A DNA stretch of 64,000 bases from Welwitschia mirabilis (lineage: Eukaryota; Gnetophyta; Gnetopsida; Welwitschiales), in NCBI GenBank assembly GCA_051453625.1, contig JBOZIK010000001.1, forward strand, positions 74,683,512 to 74,747,511. Direction: 5' to 3'. A program made the position numbers and the translations under genes. Of this stretch, positions 46,907 through 58,870 are shown piece after piece; within the stretch, counting starts at the first letter, position 1, and every line of letters begins with the position of its first letter. A model generated the notes under the pieces. The model worked only from the letters and a program-made list of their open reading frames with translations, was not told where the DNA came from and searched no databases.

Positions 46907-48941
46907 TAGCCTTTCACTTAGCCTTTGTTAGTTCCTAACGAAAACCAAATGGAAAAACCATAATTGCGATCCAATTTACATTTTCAAAAGATAAATTTGA
47001 AAATCATAAAATAGGCTCATAAAAACACATTACATGGATAGATAACAAGCAATTCATAATGTGTATGAAAATTTTAAAAAATTTATCATAAAAGCTTTAA
47101 AAATTTTAAAAATGAGATATGCAAATGAGTCTTTATCCCCTTTCCTCTAAATAAAAGAAAAGGCAATATCTTACATATTGGCAAATAAAACAAAAAAGGT
47201 AAATGGGAGTGAGAAGGTAGGAAATGAAAATGAGAATAATTTTCAAGATAAAGTGTAAAGCTTAGTAATGAAAATGTGGATAGAAAGTGTTTCACCATAA
47301 AAAAGAATATGAGTAGCACTTTATAACACCAAAAGTCTAAAAAATAACACAAATTTAAAAAAGAGATTATCTTTTATTGAAAAGTAAAATAGGAAAACAT
47401 GCTAAAAAAATATGGTAATGACTTTAAAATAACTAATCAAACCACTAAAAAAAACAAGAAGAATGGACATAAGATGATATAAACAAAAGATAGCTTATCA
47501 ATTTAACATTTTAACCTAGCAATTTCCAATGAAACTAATCATAATATTACTTAATTTGAAAAATTCATAACTTAATATACAAAAATTCCATTTCATAAGG
47601 TGGTGATTATAACGATACTAAAGTAAAATTCTTTTAACAATGAATAATTAGACCAAAGAATTGCTTAAAAATGAACTCTCTTGCTATAATTTCAAAATAA
47701 ACATCAAAAATCTCAAGAAATGAAATGATCATATGGAAATACTAAGATTTAAAAAATAAGTAATGCCTCTGATAATATCAGGAACATCATTGATCCCATA
47801 TCCTTAAAGTATTTAAACATAACTTTATTACCCATGATGAGGCGAGTGCAAGCAATGTTAGAGAAATAAAGACCTGTGAAGCATGACCAACTAACTTCCT
47901 AGTAGAGTTCCCATAGCTATAATATTACATTACCAAAGGCTCTTATTAAAAATATTTACCCCCATGTACTTACAGTAGGACATCATGTTGACCATGCTTT
48001 TGGGATAGAAACCTAAAACATCATGGTCTTTATTCAGTCTTTCCTTTTTTTTCTTCTTTTAAAATAAAATAGCATTTCACATAATCAAACACTTCAAAAG
48101 ACAAAGGTAAAAGTCAACAGATTAGGATAGAAAAGAACATCTTAAATAATCTAAGAACTTTTCACCATTTTAAAAGCATAAAAATAAAGCATCTTCCTTT
48201 AATTGAAGTTTATGGATGTGTGAATGTCCTAAAATTGAATGAATCTAATCTTACCACTAAAATGTGAAGTCAAAAGACAACTCATGGAAATAAATACATG
48301 TGTCAAGTTTGAATGATGATTACGTAATGCCACAATAATCTTTTAAAGGAAAAGGATAAGAGAAAATTCAAAAGGTTTACTCATGAAATTTCAATTTTTA
48401 TCCATTTTCTTTCTACAATTAAGTAGTCAAATTAGAAATCTCAATAGAGACATAAAAATTTATTTTCTCAAAATAATAGAAAATAAAAATTAATAGCTTA
48501 TTAAATGTCATCTTTCTCATCGTCCATATGTCTAAGAGGATGACATACATAAGAAAAAAAAATAGAACACAAAAAATTAATACAAAAATAGAAAAACTAG
48601 TTTGTTATTCACCTTGTCATGGGGACAACATAGGAGATGACTGATTATTTTTTTAAAATAGAAAATAAAAAGCTTCAAATAGAAACAAAAACTAAAAACA
48701 GTAAATAAAAATAGAGACTCTGAAAATAGAAAACTAAAAATAAAACAATAAGGCAAGTAAATTTTATTGAAATCCTAAATCTAAAGCACACTTTATTGAA
48801 AATAAAAAAGGAAAAATCAAGGATATATGATGATCTTAGAATTTTTAGAGAAGAATAGCCCAAAACAGAAATTTACCAATTGATAAAACATAAGACATGT
48901 GCAATTATTTCCAACTAAAATCAATTGGATAAAGAGAGGTG
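46907..48941 (-). other. 3' noncoding region of element B, copy 1
   Basis: Starts inside the polypurine tract (minus strand AAGTGAAAGGCTA). It has a block at 47,826-47,990 shared with element A and a pyrimidine run near 48,040-48,062. Open frames such as 47,086-47,352 (-) are hydrophobic by chance in AT-rich DNA; I would not call an envelope protein. Confidence 0.6.
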
Positions 48942-49041
48942 NNNNNNNNNNNNNNNNNNNNNNNNNNNNNNNNNNNNNNNNNNNNNNNNNNNNNNNNNNN
49001 NNNNNNNNNNNNNNNNNNNNNNNNNNNNNNNNNNNNNNNNN
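48942..49041. other. assembly gap, 100 N
   Basis: Left sequence 46,816-48,941 is repeated right of the gap (49,042-51,165) with roughly 8-10% differences by eye. Confidence 0.99.
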
Positions 49042-49131
49042 CAAAATCCTTAGAATTGCACTAAAACCTATACAAAAGTCCTATAAAACAACTCATAAAA
49101 TCCATCAAATAACCATAAATTGGCTATGCAA
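49042..49131 (-). repeat. terminal 90 bases of an element B LTR
   Basis: Matches 46,816-46,906, the LTR end that adjoins the polypurine tract (minus strand TGTTGCATAGCCAATTT, after AAGTGGGGGCTA). Confidence 0.8.
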
Positions 49132-51170
49132 CATAGCCCCCACTTAGCCTTTGCAATTCTTAATAAAAACTAAGTGAAAAAACCATAATTCTGATCCAAT
49201 TTACTTTTTAAAAGATAAATCTGAAAATCATAAAAATGGGCTCATAAAAACACATTACATGAATAGATAATAAGCAATGCATAATGTGTATGAAAATTTT
49301 GAAAAATTTATCTTATAAAAGCTTTAAAAAGTTTGAAAATGAGATATGCAAATGGGTCTTTACCCTCCTTCCCCTCAAACAAAAGAAAAGGCAATATGTC
49401 TGGTATTGGAAAATAAAATAAAGAAGCTAAGCGGGAGTGAGAAGGTAGGAAATGGAAATGAGAATAATTTTTAAAACAAAGTATAAAGCTGAGTAATGAA
49501 AATATGGATAGAAAGTGTTTCATCATAAAAAAGAATATGAGTAGCACTTTACAACACCAAAAGTCTAAAAAATAACAAAATTTTAAATAAGAAATTATCT
49601 TTTATTGAAAATTAAAATAGGAAAACATGCTAATAAAATATGGTAATGACTTTAAAATAACTAACCAAACCACTAAAGAAAATAATAAGAATGGGCATAA
49701 GATGACATAAACAAAAGATATCTCATTAATTTAACATTTTAACCTAGTAATTTCCAATGAAACTAATTCTAATATTACTTGATTTGAAAAATGCATGACC
49801 TAATATACAAAAATTCCATTCAATAAGGTAGTGATTATCATAATACTAAAGTAAAATGCTTTTAATAATGAATAATTAGACCAAAGAATTACTCAAAAAT
49901 TAACTCTCTTACTATAATTTTAAAATAATCAACAAAAATCTCAAGAAATGAAATGATCATATGGAAATACTAAGAGTCTAGGAAATAAGTAATGCCTTTG
50001 ATAGTATCAGGAATACCATTGATTCCATAGCCTTAAATTTTTTAAACATAACTTTATTACCCATGATGAGGTGAGTGCAAGCACTGTCAGAAAAGTAAGG
50101 ACTCGCGAATCATGGCCAACTAACCTCCTAGTGGAGTTCCCATAGCTACCATATTACACTACTAAAGGCTCCTATTAGAAATATTTTCCCTGATGTACTT
50201 GTGATAGGACATAATGGTGACCATGTTTTTGGGATAGAAACATAAAACATCATGTTCTTTATTCACTCTTCCTTTTTTTTCCCATTCTTTTAAAAGAAAA
50301 TAGCATTCCACATAATCAAACACTTCAAAAGACAAAGGTAAAAGTCAACATATTAGAATAGAAAAGAACATCTTAAATAATCTAAGACCTTTTTAGCATT
50401 TAGAAAAGCATAAAAATAAATCATCTTCTTTTAATTAAAGTTTATGGACGTGTGAATGTCCTAATATTGGGTGAATCCAACCTTACCACTAAAATGCCAA
50501 AGTCGAAAGACTACTTATGGAAATAAATACATAAGTCAAGTTTGAAAGATGATAAAGTAATGCCATAATAATCTTTCAAAGGAAAAGGCTAAGAGAAAAT
50601 TCAAATGTTTTACTCATGAAATTCCAAATTTTATTCATTTGCTTTCTACAATTAAGTAGTCAAATTAGAAATTTCAACAGACATAAAAAATGTATTTTCT
50701 CAAAATAATATAAAATAAAAATTAATAACTTATTAAATGTCGTCTTGCTCATCGTCCAGATATCAGAGAAGATGACATACATAAGGAAAAAAAAATAGAA
50801 CACAAAAAATTAATACAGAAATAGAAAAACTAGTTTGTTGTTCACCTTGTCATGGGGATGACATAGGAGATGACTGATTATTTTTATAAAGCAAAAAATA
50901 AAAAGCTTTAAATAGAAATAAAAAATAAAAATAATAAATAAAAGTAGAGACTCTGAACATAGAAAACTAAAAATAAAACAATAAGGCAAAAAATTTTTAT
51001 TAGATCCTAAATCTAAAGCACACTTTATTAAAAATTAAAAAGGGAAAATCAAGGATCTATGATGGTTTCAGAATTTTCAAAGAAGAATAACCCAAAACAA
51101 AAATTTACCAATCAATAAAACATAAGACATATGCAATTATTTCCAAGTAAAATCAATTAGATAAAGAGAG
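49132..51170 (-). other. 3' noncoding region of element B, copy 2
   Basis: Parallel to 46,907-48,941, including the shared block at 50,050-50,212 and a pyrimidine run near 50,266-50,287. The polypurine tract is better preserved here. Confidence 0.6.
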
Positions 51171-51500
51171 TATAATGGATCATACTTTATGATGCCATAT
51201 CAAAGAACAAATTTTGGAAGTCAAAGGGAAGATAAAAGGTAATTTGAATGAAAGATTTTCGTGAAATGCAAGAGGAACATTATAAATAAAATTAACTTTA
51301 TGTCCATTAAAAACATTTTTTGTTTTTATTTTATAATTTTTTCGTTTTGGTTCATGAAATGGACAATCTCCCTTATTATTTTTCTTAAAAGGTTGGACTT
51401 CCTTATACTTACAAGGTTTCTTTTCTTCTTCATTCTTAAGTTGATCATCACAAAGAACATGCTTACTTGGTTTTATCTCTTTTTTTTTTTAAGTGGATGA
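51171..51500 (-). other. junction between protease and 3' region in element B
   Basis: In element A about 2.7 kb of RT, RNase H and integrase occupies the equivalent position. Here only about 330 bases separate them, with no pol motif. The plus-strand frame 51,261-51,500 is a chance hydrophobic frame. Confidence 0.5.
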
Positions 51501-52015
51501 TGTTGTAAAAATAAAGTGGATCTAACATTATTTCTAGTATTCATCTCATCATCACCCAAATCCTTCTTAGCTACATCAAAGATTTTAATCATAAAAGTTC
51601 TATTACCAAAATGACATTTCATTGTTTCTTTTTTATATCAATGATGCACTGGGATATTTCCCAAGAGGCTCTACCTAAACCAAAGGATATCTTCTGTTAT
51701 GCTCAACTTCTATCATAATCACATCAATTGAGTAGCAAGCCTCTTCTATTTAAATAGCCAAATCTTTAATAATGCCTAATAGATTCTTGACTGATGTATT
51801 TGCTAATTCTAAGATAATCGAGGTAGGCTATATTCTATCTTCCAAACCAACCCTCTTACAAATGTCATGTGGCATAATATTTGCACTTACTTCAATGTCT
51901 ATTAATTTTTTCCTTATTTTTTTAGTTCCCTCTACTATAACATTCACTATTATAGCTCTTAGTTCTTTAAATTTTGGTGACTTTTGTAATACTAAATTCA
52001 TGAGAGGTTAGGCAA
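51500..52015 (-). pseudogene. aspartic protease of element B
   Basis: On the minus strand IILELANTSVKNLLG, then YSIDVIMIEVEHN and RRYP, agree with the Athila protease segments seen at 39,326-39,577. The PLLLGRAF motif is largely lost. It follows gag on the same strand. Confidence 0.65.
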
Positions 52016-52019
52016 GAAA

Positions 52020-53549
52020 GACCTTACTAGGAATAACTATTTTTTATTTTCTTCTAATTAAGTCTTTCCATAGTTTTACATACCCCAACTTTTCTTGTAA
52101 AACTTTCTAAAAAAAAAGACTTATGCTTACATTTTTCATAAAGAATTTCAAATGATCATTAAAAGTTGAATTGTTATTAAGCCTATTTAGTCAAGAAGTA
52201 GTTGAATTTTTCTTTTTCTTCTTGCAAGGGAATGGAAGTGATAATCATCTAAAATTTCAATATAATCTTTCTCTTCCTCTTCATTGTTTTGGAATGTCAA
52301 GGATTCATATGGATGAGGGTTTTTTTCTTAACACTTCTTATGAAAACCTTGTAATCTTTTCTTAAATTATTTGAATTGGATAAAGGTTGTATATCTAAAG
52401 TTCCTTAAGGTTTATGAGTTACTAATAAAATTTATTAAAGGACATTTACCAAGTTATCTATTTAAACATTTGTTACCTCTTGTGTTCTTCTAATTTCATC
52501 TATAGAGTTTACAACTTTATCATTTGAATGCTAAAAGTTAGATAAACCTAGTTGGTGATATGGGTTTTTGAGTTAGTTTCTAAAAGGTTGATGATCATTT
52601 TGAAAGTAAGAGTTTAACCTATATTGTGCATGATGGAAGTTTTGGGATGATTGATTAAAAGCAAAAACTTCTTCTCGAATTCTCTCTTTGTAAGTTGATA
52701 AAAGACAATAATTTTTAGTGTCATGATAGTTGTCCTTACATAAATCACATGTTTGCACAAAATTTCTCTCAATGACATTTTTAGCATTTCAAATTATTTC
52801 TGTATATTTCTTCAAGGTTTTTGTAAATTACCTTATAGTATTTATAGGTTTATCTTCTAACTTTTTTTACTTCACCTTATTTAATCCCTTGATAAGTTGG
52901 CTTACTATTTAATTTTCTTTAGTTGTTGACCAAGTTTTACTAACCTCCACAATTTCCTCTAATTTTATCCAAGCATCATCTAAATAAGGTTCAAATGGTT
53001 TCCTCCATAAGAAAAATCTGCAAGTTGTTTTATGTGGGGAGTCATTCCACTATAAAAGTAGTTTAGTTGTTATATTTTTGAAAAAGAATCTATTGGATTA
53101 GAGTGAATAGCTACAAAGAAACACTAACATGTGGAGGCATAGTCTTCATTTGGATTTTGTTGTTACCTTTCTTTTTCTTTTCCTTATGGTTTATTCACTC
53201 ATAAATCTTTTTGTAAAGATTTTTTGGACTTGATCCCGTGTTTTGAGGCTTTTATGGGGTAATGTTTTTAGCCATAATTTTGCCTTACCTTTTAGGGTGA
53301 TGGGAAATATTACCATGTATTTTCTATTTATTATTCTTTACTTTTCATTATTTTAGGTAAGGATAAATTATTCAATATCTCCAATATGTTGAATAAGATC
53401 CTCATCCTCTTCTCCACTAAAAGTTGGATAAGCATGTACATTTTTAAGCTCTTCATCATCCCCTGATGGTATGTCAAATGGTTTTTAAATTTCTCTATTT
53501 TTGTTGGCTAATAGTTCTCTGAGGATGAGGTTAGCATTAGGGGTAGAAG
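52020..53549 (-). pseudogene. gag of element B, copy 1
   Basis: The minus strand has the gag core near 53.1-53.4 kb and a zinc knuckle near 52.75 kb reading CDLCKDNYHDTKNY, with the last Cys replaced by Tyr, then an Asn/Gln-rich stretch (NQSSQNFHHAQYR). It nearly duplicates 53,650-55,187, which ends at the same point in the sequence where this copy meets the gap (GGGGTAGAAG). Confidence 0.7.
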
Positions 53550-53649
53550 NNNNNNNNNNNNNNNNNNNNNNNNNNNNNNNNNNNNNNNNNNNNNNNNNNN
53601 NNNNNNNNNNNNNNNNNNNNNNNNNNNNNNNNNNNNNNNNNNNNNNNNN
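53550..53649. other. assembly gap, 100 N
   Basis: Separates two versions of the gag region. Both end at or pass through GCATTAGGGGTAGAAG (53,549 and 55,187). Confidence 0.99.
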
Positions 53650-55187
53650 AAGTACCTTACTAGGAATGACTTATTTTTGTTTTTCTAATTAAGACTTTTC
53701 ATAGTTTTCCATACCCCAAATTTTCTAGTAAAAATTCCAAAATTAAAGACTTATGCTCACATTTTTCATAAAAAATTTTAAGTAATCATTGAAAGTTGAA
53801 TTGTTGTTAAGCATATTTAGCCAAGGAGTAGTTCGATTTTTCTTTTTCTTCTTGGCAAGGAAATGGAAGTGATAATCATCTAAAATTTCAATATCATCTT
53901 TCTCTTCCTCTTCATTGATTTGAAATATGAAGGATTCACATGGAGGAGGATTTGTTTCTTAACACTTATTATCACAACCTTACAATCTTTTCTTAACTTA
54001 TTTGTATTGGGTAAAGGTTGTGTAGCTAAAGTTCCTTGAGCTCTATGAATTGCCAATAAAGTTTGTTAAAGGACATTCACTAAGTTATCTATTTAAGCAT
54101 TTTTTACCTATTATGTTCTTCTCATTTCATCTATAGAGTTTACAAGTTGATCATTTGAATGCTAAAAGTTAGATAAACTTGGTTGGTGATATGGATTTTC
54201 GATTTGGTTTCTAAAAGGTTGATGATCATTTTAGAAGTAAGGGTTTAACCTATGTTGTGCTTAACAGAAGTTTTAGGATGGTTGATTCAATGAAAAAATG
54301 TCTTCTCAAATTCTCTCTTTATAAGTTGATAAAAGACAATAATTTTGGGTGACATGATAATTGTCCTTACATAAATCACATGTTTGCACAAAATTTCTCT
54401 TGGTGGCATTTTTAGCATTTAAAATTATTTCTCTATATTTCTCCAAGGTTTTTGTAAATTACCTTATAATATTTATAGGGTTGTCTTCTACCTTTTTTTG
54501 CTTCATCTATTTTAATCCCTTGATAAGTTGGCCTATTATTTGATTTTCTTTAGGTGTTGACTAAGTTTTACTAACCTCCACAATTTCCTCTAATTTTATC
54601 TAAGCATTATCTAAATAAAATTAAAAAGATTTCCTCCATAAGAAAAATCTATAAGTTATTTTGTGTGGGGAGTCAATCCACTATAAAATTAGTTTACTTG
54701 TTCTATTTTTGAAAAAGCATCTACTAGATTAGAGTGAATAGCTACAAAGAAACACTCACATATGTAGGCATAGTCTTCATGTGGATTTTGTTGAAAATTT
54801 ATTGCCTTTCTTTTTCTTTTACTTATGGTTTCTTCACTCATGACTCTTTTTATAAAGATTTCTTTGACTTGATCCCATGTTTTGAGGCTTTTATGGGATA
54901 ATGTTTTTAGCCATAAATTTTTCTTACCTTTTAGGATGATGGGAAAGATTACCATGTATGTTCTATCTATTATTCTTTTCTTCCCGTAACCCAAGATAAG
55001 GATAAATTGTTTAATATCTCCAATATGTTGAATGGGATCCTCATCCTCTTCTCCACTAAAAGTTGGATAAGCATGTAAATTTTTAAGCTCTTCATCATCC
55101 CCTGATGGTAGGTCAAATGGTTTTTAAATTTCTCTATTTTTGTTGGCTAATAGTTCTCTGAGGATGAGGTTAGCATTAGGGGTAGAA
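53650..55187 (-). pseudogene. gag of element B, copy 2
   Basis: Best preserved gag part of element B: 54,994-54,689 on the minus strand is open for 101 codons with RTYMVIFPIILKGKKNLWLK, KSLKTWDQVKEIFIKR and HEDYAYICECFF, the Athila capsid core (FPxSLKDKAxxWL, TWDELxxxFLxK, ESLYEAWERF). A zinc knuckle near 54.36 kb reads CDLCKDNYHVTQNY. It would coat the RNA of the element; stops outside the core break it. Confidence 0.8.
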
Positions 55188-55862
55188 GATCCTATAACTT
55201 ATTTTTATTTTTGGGAAGCACTCAATATTATGTATTAGTTTGCTCCATCTATGGGTTTTCATTAAGGAAATTAGTTTCGAAAAAATAAATTTAGAAGGAG
55301 GATTGATTGCACTTGGAGATTTTTATTTTAGCTCTATGTTTACTAGTCCTTCTTTAAGGTCTTGTTCTATTAGCTTCTTTTCTCTAAGATATTTCTTTTC
55401 CAAATTTACCATATCACAACATTCTACAAATAGAAAATAATAGAAAACAAATCAAAAAGTAATAGATCATCATCCTGTCTGTTGTATGGATGATAAATAA
55501 GATGAAGCACACAGAAATTAAAAAAATAAAAAAAGAACCAAAATGTAAATAGAAAATAGGGAAAACATAGAGAATGTCATTCAACTAGTTATCTGAATGT
55601 GAAAGGGACAACAAAACTAATTTATTATATAGAAAATAAAAATCCAAATATAAAAACTAAAGAAAAAATATTATTATCATTCTTACTATCTTGCAGATGA
55701 TTAAGGAGATGACCACTTTTTAACAGAAAAAGAAAATCCAAAAAACCAAAAAAAAAAAAAAGGCACATAGAAAACCTATAGATCTTATAAAAATACAATG
55801 CCAAATAGACAAAAAACTAGAATACCTATTTGAATGATGACAACCTTTGTACTCTTCGATAG
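55188..55862 (-). other. 5' leader of element B
   Basis: Between primer binding site and gag on the minus strand. No motif is recognised. Contains A-rich runs, including 12 A near 55,748. Confidence 0.45.
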
Positions 55863-55884
55863 CCTTTCTTGATAATAGTGCCAA
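55863..55884 (-). promoter_or_regulatory. primer binding site of element B
   Basis: The minus strand reads TTGGCACTATTATCAAGAAA two bases after the LTR end. It is an altered version of the site at 37,500-37,521, with mostly C-to-T and G-to-A changes. Confidence 0.5.
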
Positions 55885-55886
55885 TT

Positions 55887-56960
55887 TATGGTAGTGTGTA
55901 TTTATGCACACTTTTCCATTTAAATAAATTTTTTTATTAATAATTAAAATAGAAATTATGCATAATACAACATGATAGAATTAATGGAGTAATTCAAATG
56001 TCATATCTCATTGAAGTCTATCCATAGAAAAACTTAGGTTACTTTGCAACTTTAATCTTGGACATAGTAATAATAAATAACAATGTAAAAAGGTAAACTA
56101 CCATTCAAAGTACAATATGCTTACTAAACTAACATGCAATACAAAGAATGATTCAGATCCTACTTACCTTTAATCTTAAAAAGAGATGCTCTTGATAATC
56201 TATATCATCCAAGAGATTGTCACGAGATCTCAGACAACATTAGACTATAAGGAACATCAGAAATTCTATAATGCAAATAATACAATCATGTAAAGAAAAT
56301 CAAGATTTATATTAAGAGTAACATATCTAAATTACAAAACAACCAATTCTTAATAGAATATACTTAGCCCTCTACCAAGTGCTCATCTTTTTGTAACTCT
56401 CAGGAGAGATCTCATTTCCTTTGCTCTCTTGTCATGAGAATCTCTGGTGCATCAAAGATGAATAGAAGAGTATAAGTAGGGACTTATTTATAAAAAAAAT
56501 AGAATATAAATAGATAGATAGAAGGTATAGTTACACGCACTCATTAAGCACTCAGAAATGGACAGAAAGGCTAAGAGAATATATTAGTGATATTTACATG
56601 TCAGTGTCAGCCAAGCTATCATTGAGATGACCTGTGGGATGACAAACTATTACAAAATATTTCAAAAGTAATGACTCAGTAGTCCACCTAGGTAGTTGGT
56701 GTCCTATCTATTGTGTGAATGATGGAGAGCATGATGGTATTCTTTAATGCCCTTTTTGAGAAGAAACTTAGTATTTTTATCATGAAAAATTCTATTCATT
56801 AAAAAGTGCATTAAATTCTTCAAATTTGAATAATATCTGCACTTTTCTGTGATTTCTTCTTGTATCTTCAAAATTCTTAGAATTTCACTAAAACTTGTAT
56901 AAAAGTCATACAAAACAACTTATAAAATCCATCAAATAATTATAAATTAGCAGTGTAACA
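55887..56960 (-). repeat. 5' LTR of element B
   Basis: Plus-strand ends TATGGTAGTGTG and GCAGTGTAACA. The minus-strand terminus CCATA fits a TG...CA end with CA changed to TA. Confidence 0.85.
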
Positions 56961-56965
56961 CATGG
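56961..56965. repeat. target site duplication CATGG, right
   Basis: Identical to 45,840-45,844; the copia coding frame (NMV residues) resumes here. Confidence 0.85.
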
Positions 56966-57760
56966 TATTTCTAGTTTATCTATGACAAAAGAAGAAAACA
57001 ATTATGTGATACATGTATTCTTGACAAGCATCATCAAGGAGAGTTTCTTGTAACCAATTCATNNNNNNNNNNNNNNNNNNNNNNNNNNNNNNNNNNNNNN
57101 NNNNNNNNNNNNNNNNNNNNNNNNNNNNNNNNNNNNNNNNNNNNNNNNNNNNNNNNNNNNNNATACATGTATTCTTGACAAGCATCATCAAGGAGATTTT
57201 CTTGTAACCAATTCATGGAGAGCCACAAAACTACTGATGTTAGTTCATATAGATATATGCAGTCTAATGCAAATAACGTCATTAAATCAAAGTAAGTATT
57301 TCTTGCTTTTTGCTGACAATTTCTCAAGAATGACATGGATTTATTTTTTGAAAGATAAATCTAAAGCTTTTAAATACTTTAAGCAATTCAAAGCTATAAT
57401 TTAAAGCAAAGTTGTTATTCCATTTAAATTTTGCGGATAGATCATGTGGTGAGTTCACATCTAATGAATTCAAAAATTTTTGTGGTAATCAAGGCATCAA
57501 AAAATAGGTCACTAAAAGTTATACTGCATAAAAAAATGGAGTAGTAGAGAAAAATAATAGAATAGTAATTAATGCTATAAGAAGTATGTTAAAAGAGAAA
57601 GATCTCCCTTATTAGTTTTGAATAGAAGCTATAGTAAGACATATGATCTCCAACAAAAGCTACTAAGGGGAAGACACATTATGAGGATTGACATGAGAAG
57701 AAACCAAATGTAATTAATTTAAAAATTTTTGGTTCTATTGCATATGCATTTGTACCATCT
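56966..57760 (+). pseudogene. integrase of the copia element (3' part)
   Basis: Resumes with the integrase core: LLFADNFSRMTWIYFLKDKS (YFVTFIDDxSRxTWVYxLKxKS; the second Asp reads Asn), KAFKYFKQFKA, then GGEFTSNEFKNFCG, GIKK, TKSYTA and NGVVEKNNRIV (catalytic Glu present). Continues to AIRSMLKEKDLP. A 100-N gap (57,063-57,162) falls in its first part and duplicates about 54 bases. Stops at several Gln/Trp codons. Confidence 0.8.
57063..57162. other. assembly gap, 100 N
   Basis: The 54 bases left of the gap (57,009-57,062) recur directly right of it (57,163-57,216) with one mismatch. Confidence 0.99.
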
Positions 57761-58870
57761 ATGTTAATGAGTAAATTAGATGATAAAAGTATCAAATGCA
57801 TTTTCATTGGTTATAGTAATGAGACTAAAGGATATAGGATTTTTGAACTAAAATATAAAAAATTATTATTAGTCATGATGTGATTTTTAATGAAAATAAT
57901 GCATAGGATTGGAAAAATAATGGTATGAAGTCTATATTTATTACAAACTTGAATTTTGATCTTGAGTCATCCCCTCAACCAAATTCCACTAATTCTTCCC
58001 TTAAATCAACACCACAAAGAATAAGAAGTATACCTGATATTTATGCTTCTTGTGAGTATGCTTGCCTTACTTTAAAACCTACTTGTTTTAAAGATGCAAC
58101 TAAAAAGGAATAATGGATATGTGCAATGAATGAAGAAATTGCTGCTATTAAGAAGAATCAAACTTAAAGTTTGCGGACTTGCCTAAAGGAAAAGGAACAA
58201 TTGGCTTAAAGTGGATTTACAAAGAAAACTTCAATCTAGATGGTACTTTACAAAGGAATAAAGCATACTTAGTTGCCAAAGAATATGTCCAAATCCTTGG
58301 TATTGATTTCATTAAAACTTATGCTCCTATAGCATATTTTGATACTATTTGTACAATTTTGGTAATAGCTACTCAAAATGGTTGGACTCTATTAACTAAA
58401 TGTAAAGTCAGCCTCCCTTAATGAAGAGCTTATGGAAGATGTTTATATTTAATAGCCCCAAGGTTTTGTGATGAAAGGCCAGGAGAATAAAGTGTATGAG
58501 TTGTATAAAGCACTCTATGAGCTTAGACAAGCTTCAAGAGCATGATATAGCAAAATTAATACATACTTTGCTCAAAATGATTTCCAAAACAATGCTAATG
58601 TATCTACTTTATATGTCAAGAGTTAGAGTAGTAACTTCTTGATTATGTGTATTTATGTTGATGATACTATTTATTCTAGTAATTCTATTATAATGATGAA
58701 AGCATTTAGTAAGTCTATGTTGCTTGTTTTTGAAATGACTGATTTGGGTTGTTTGAATTATTTTCTTAGCATAGAATTTGTTTAGGATATGAAAGGTATA
58801 TTCCTCTATCAAAAGAGATATGTAACTAAATTACTGAAAAAGAATGATATGTCACATTGCAAAGTAGTCA
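57761..58870 (+). pseudogene. reverse transcriptase of the copia element
   Basis: After a linker (58 kb; Ser/Pro-rich, STNSSLKSTPQRIRSIPDIY) the RT begins with ICAMNEEIAAIKKNQT, then KGTIGLKWIYKENFNLDG, LVAKEYVQILGIDFIKTYAP, ELYKALYELRQASRA and the catalytic YVDD at 58,654-58,665, unchanged. LGCLNYFLSIEF and FLYQKRYVTKLLKK follow. All copia RT motifs are present in order, with few stops, so this is one of the better preserved coding regions in the window. Confidence 0.9.

Larger units (their letters stand above)
45845..56960 (-). mobile_element. Athila-like Ty3/gypsy element B, nested in copia, lacking RT, RNase H and integrase
   Basis: LTRs of 1,062 (45,845-46,906) and 1,074 bases (55,887-56,960), TSD CATGG on both sides, primer binding site at 55,863-55,884, gag and protease, then directly the 3' noncoding region. 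No RT, RNase H or integrase motif was found on either strand between 46.9 and 51.5 kb. Gag and the 3' region each occur twice, around 100-N gaps, so the true length is probably shorter, about 7.4 kb if the duplicates are assembly artefacts. It differs from element A by subfamily. Confidence 0.88.

Noticed and set aside
47086-47352. Envelope-like membrane protein in the Athila 3' region
   Set aside because: The hydrophobic frame is short and is not kept at the same position and frame between the two element B copies beyond general similarity. No signal peptide or second segment is evident.
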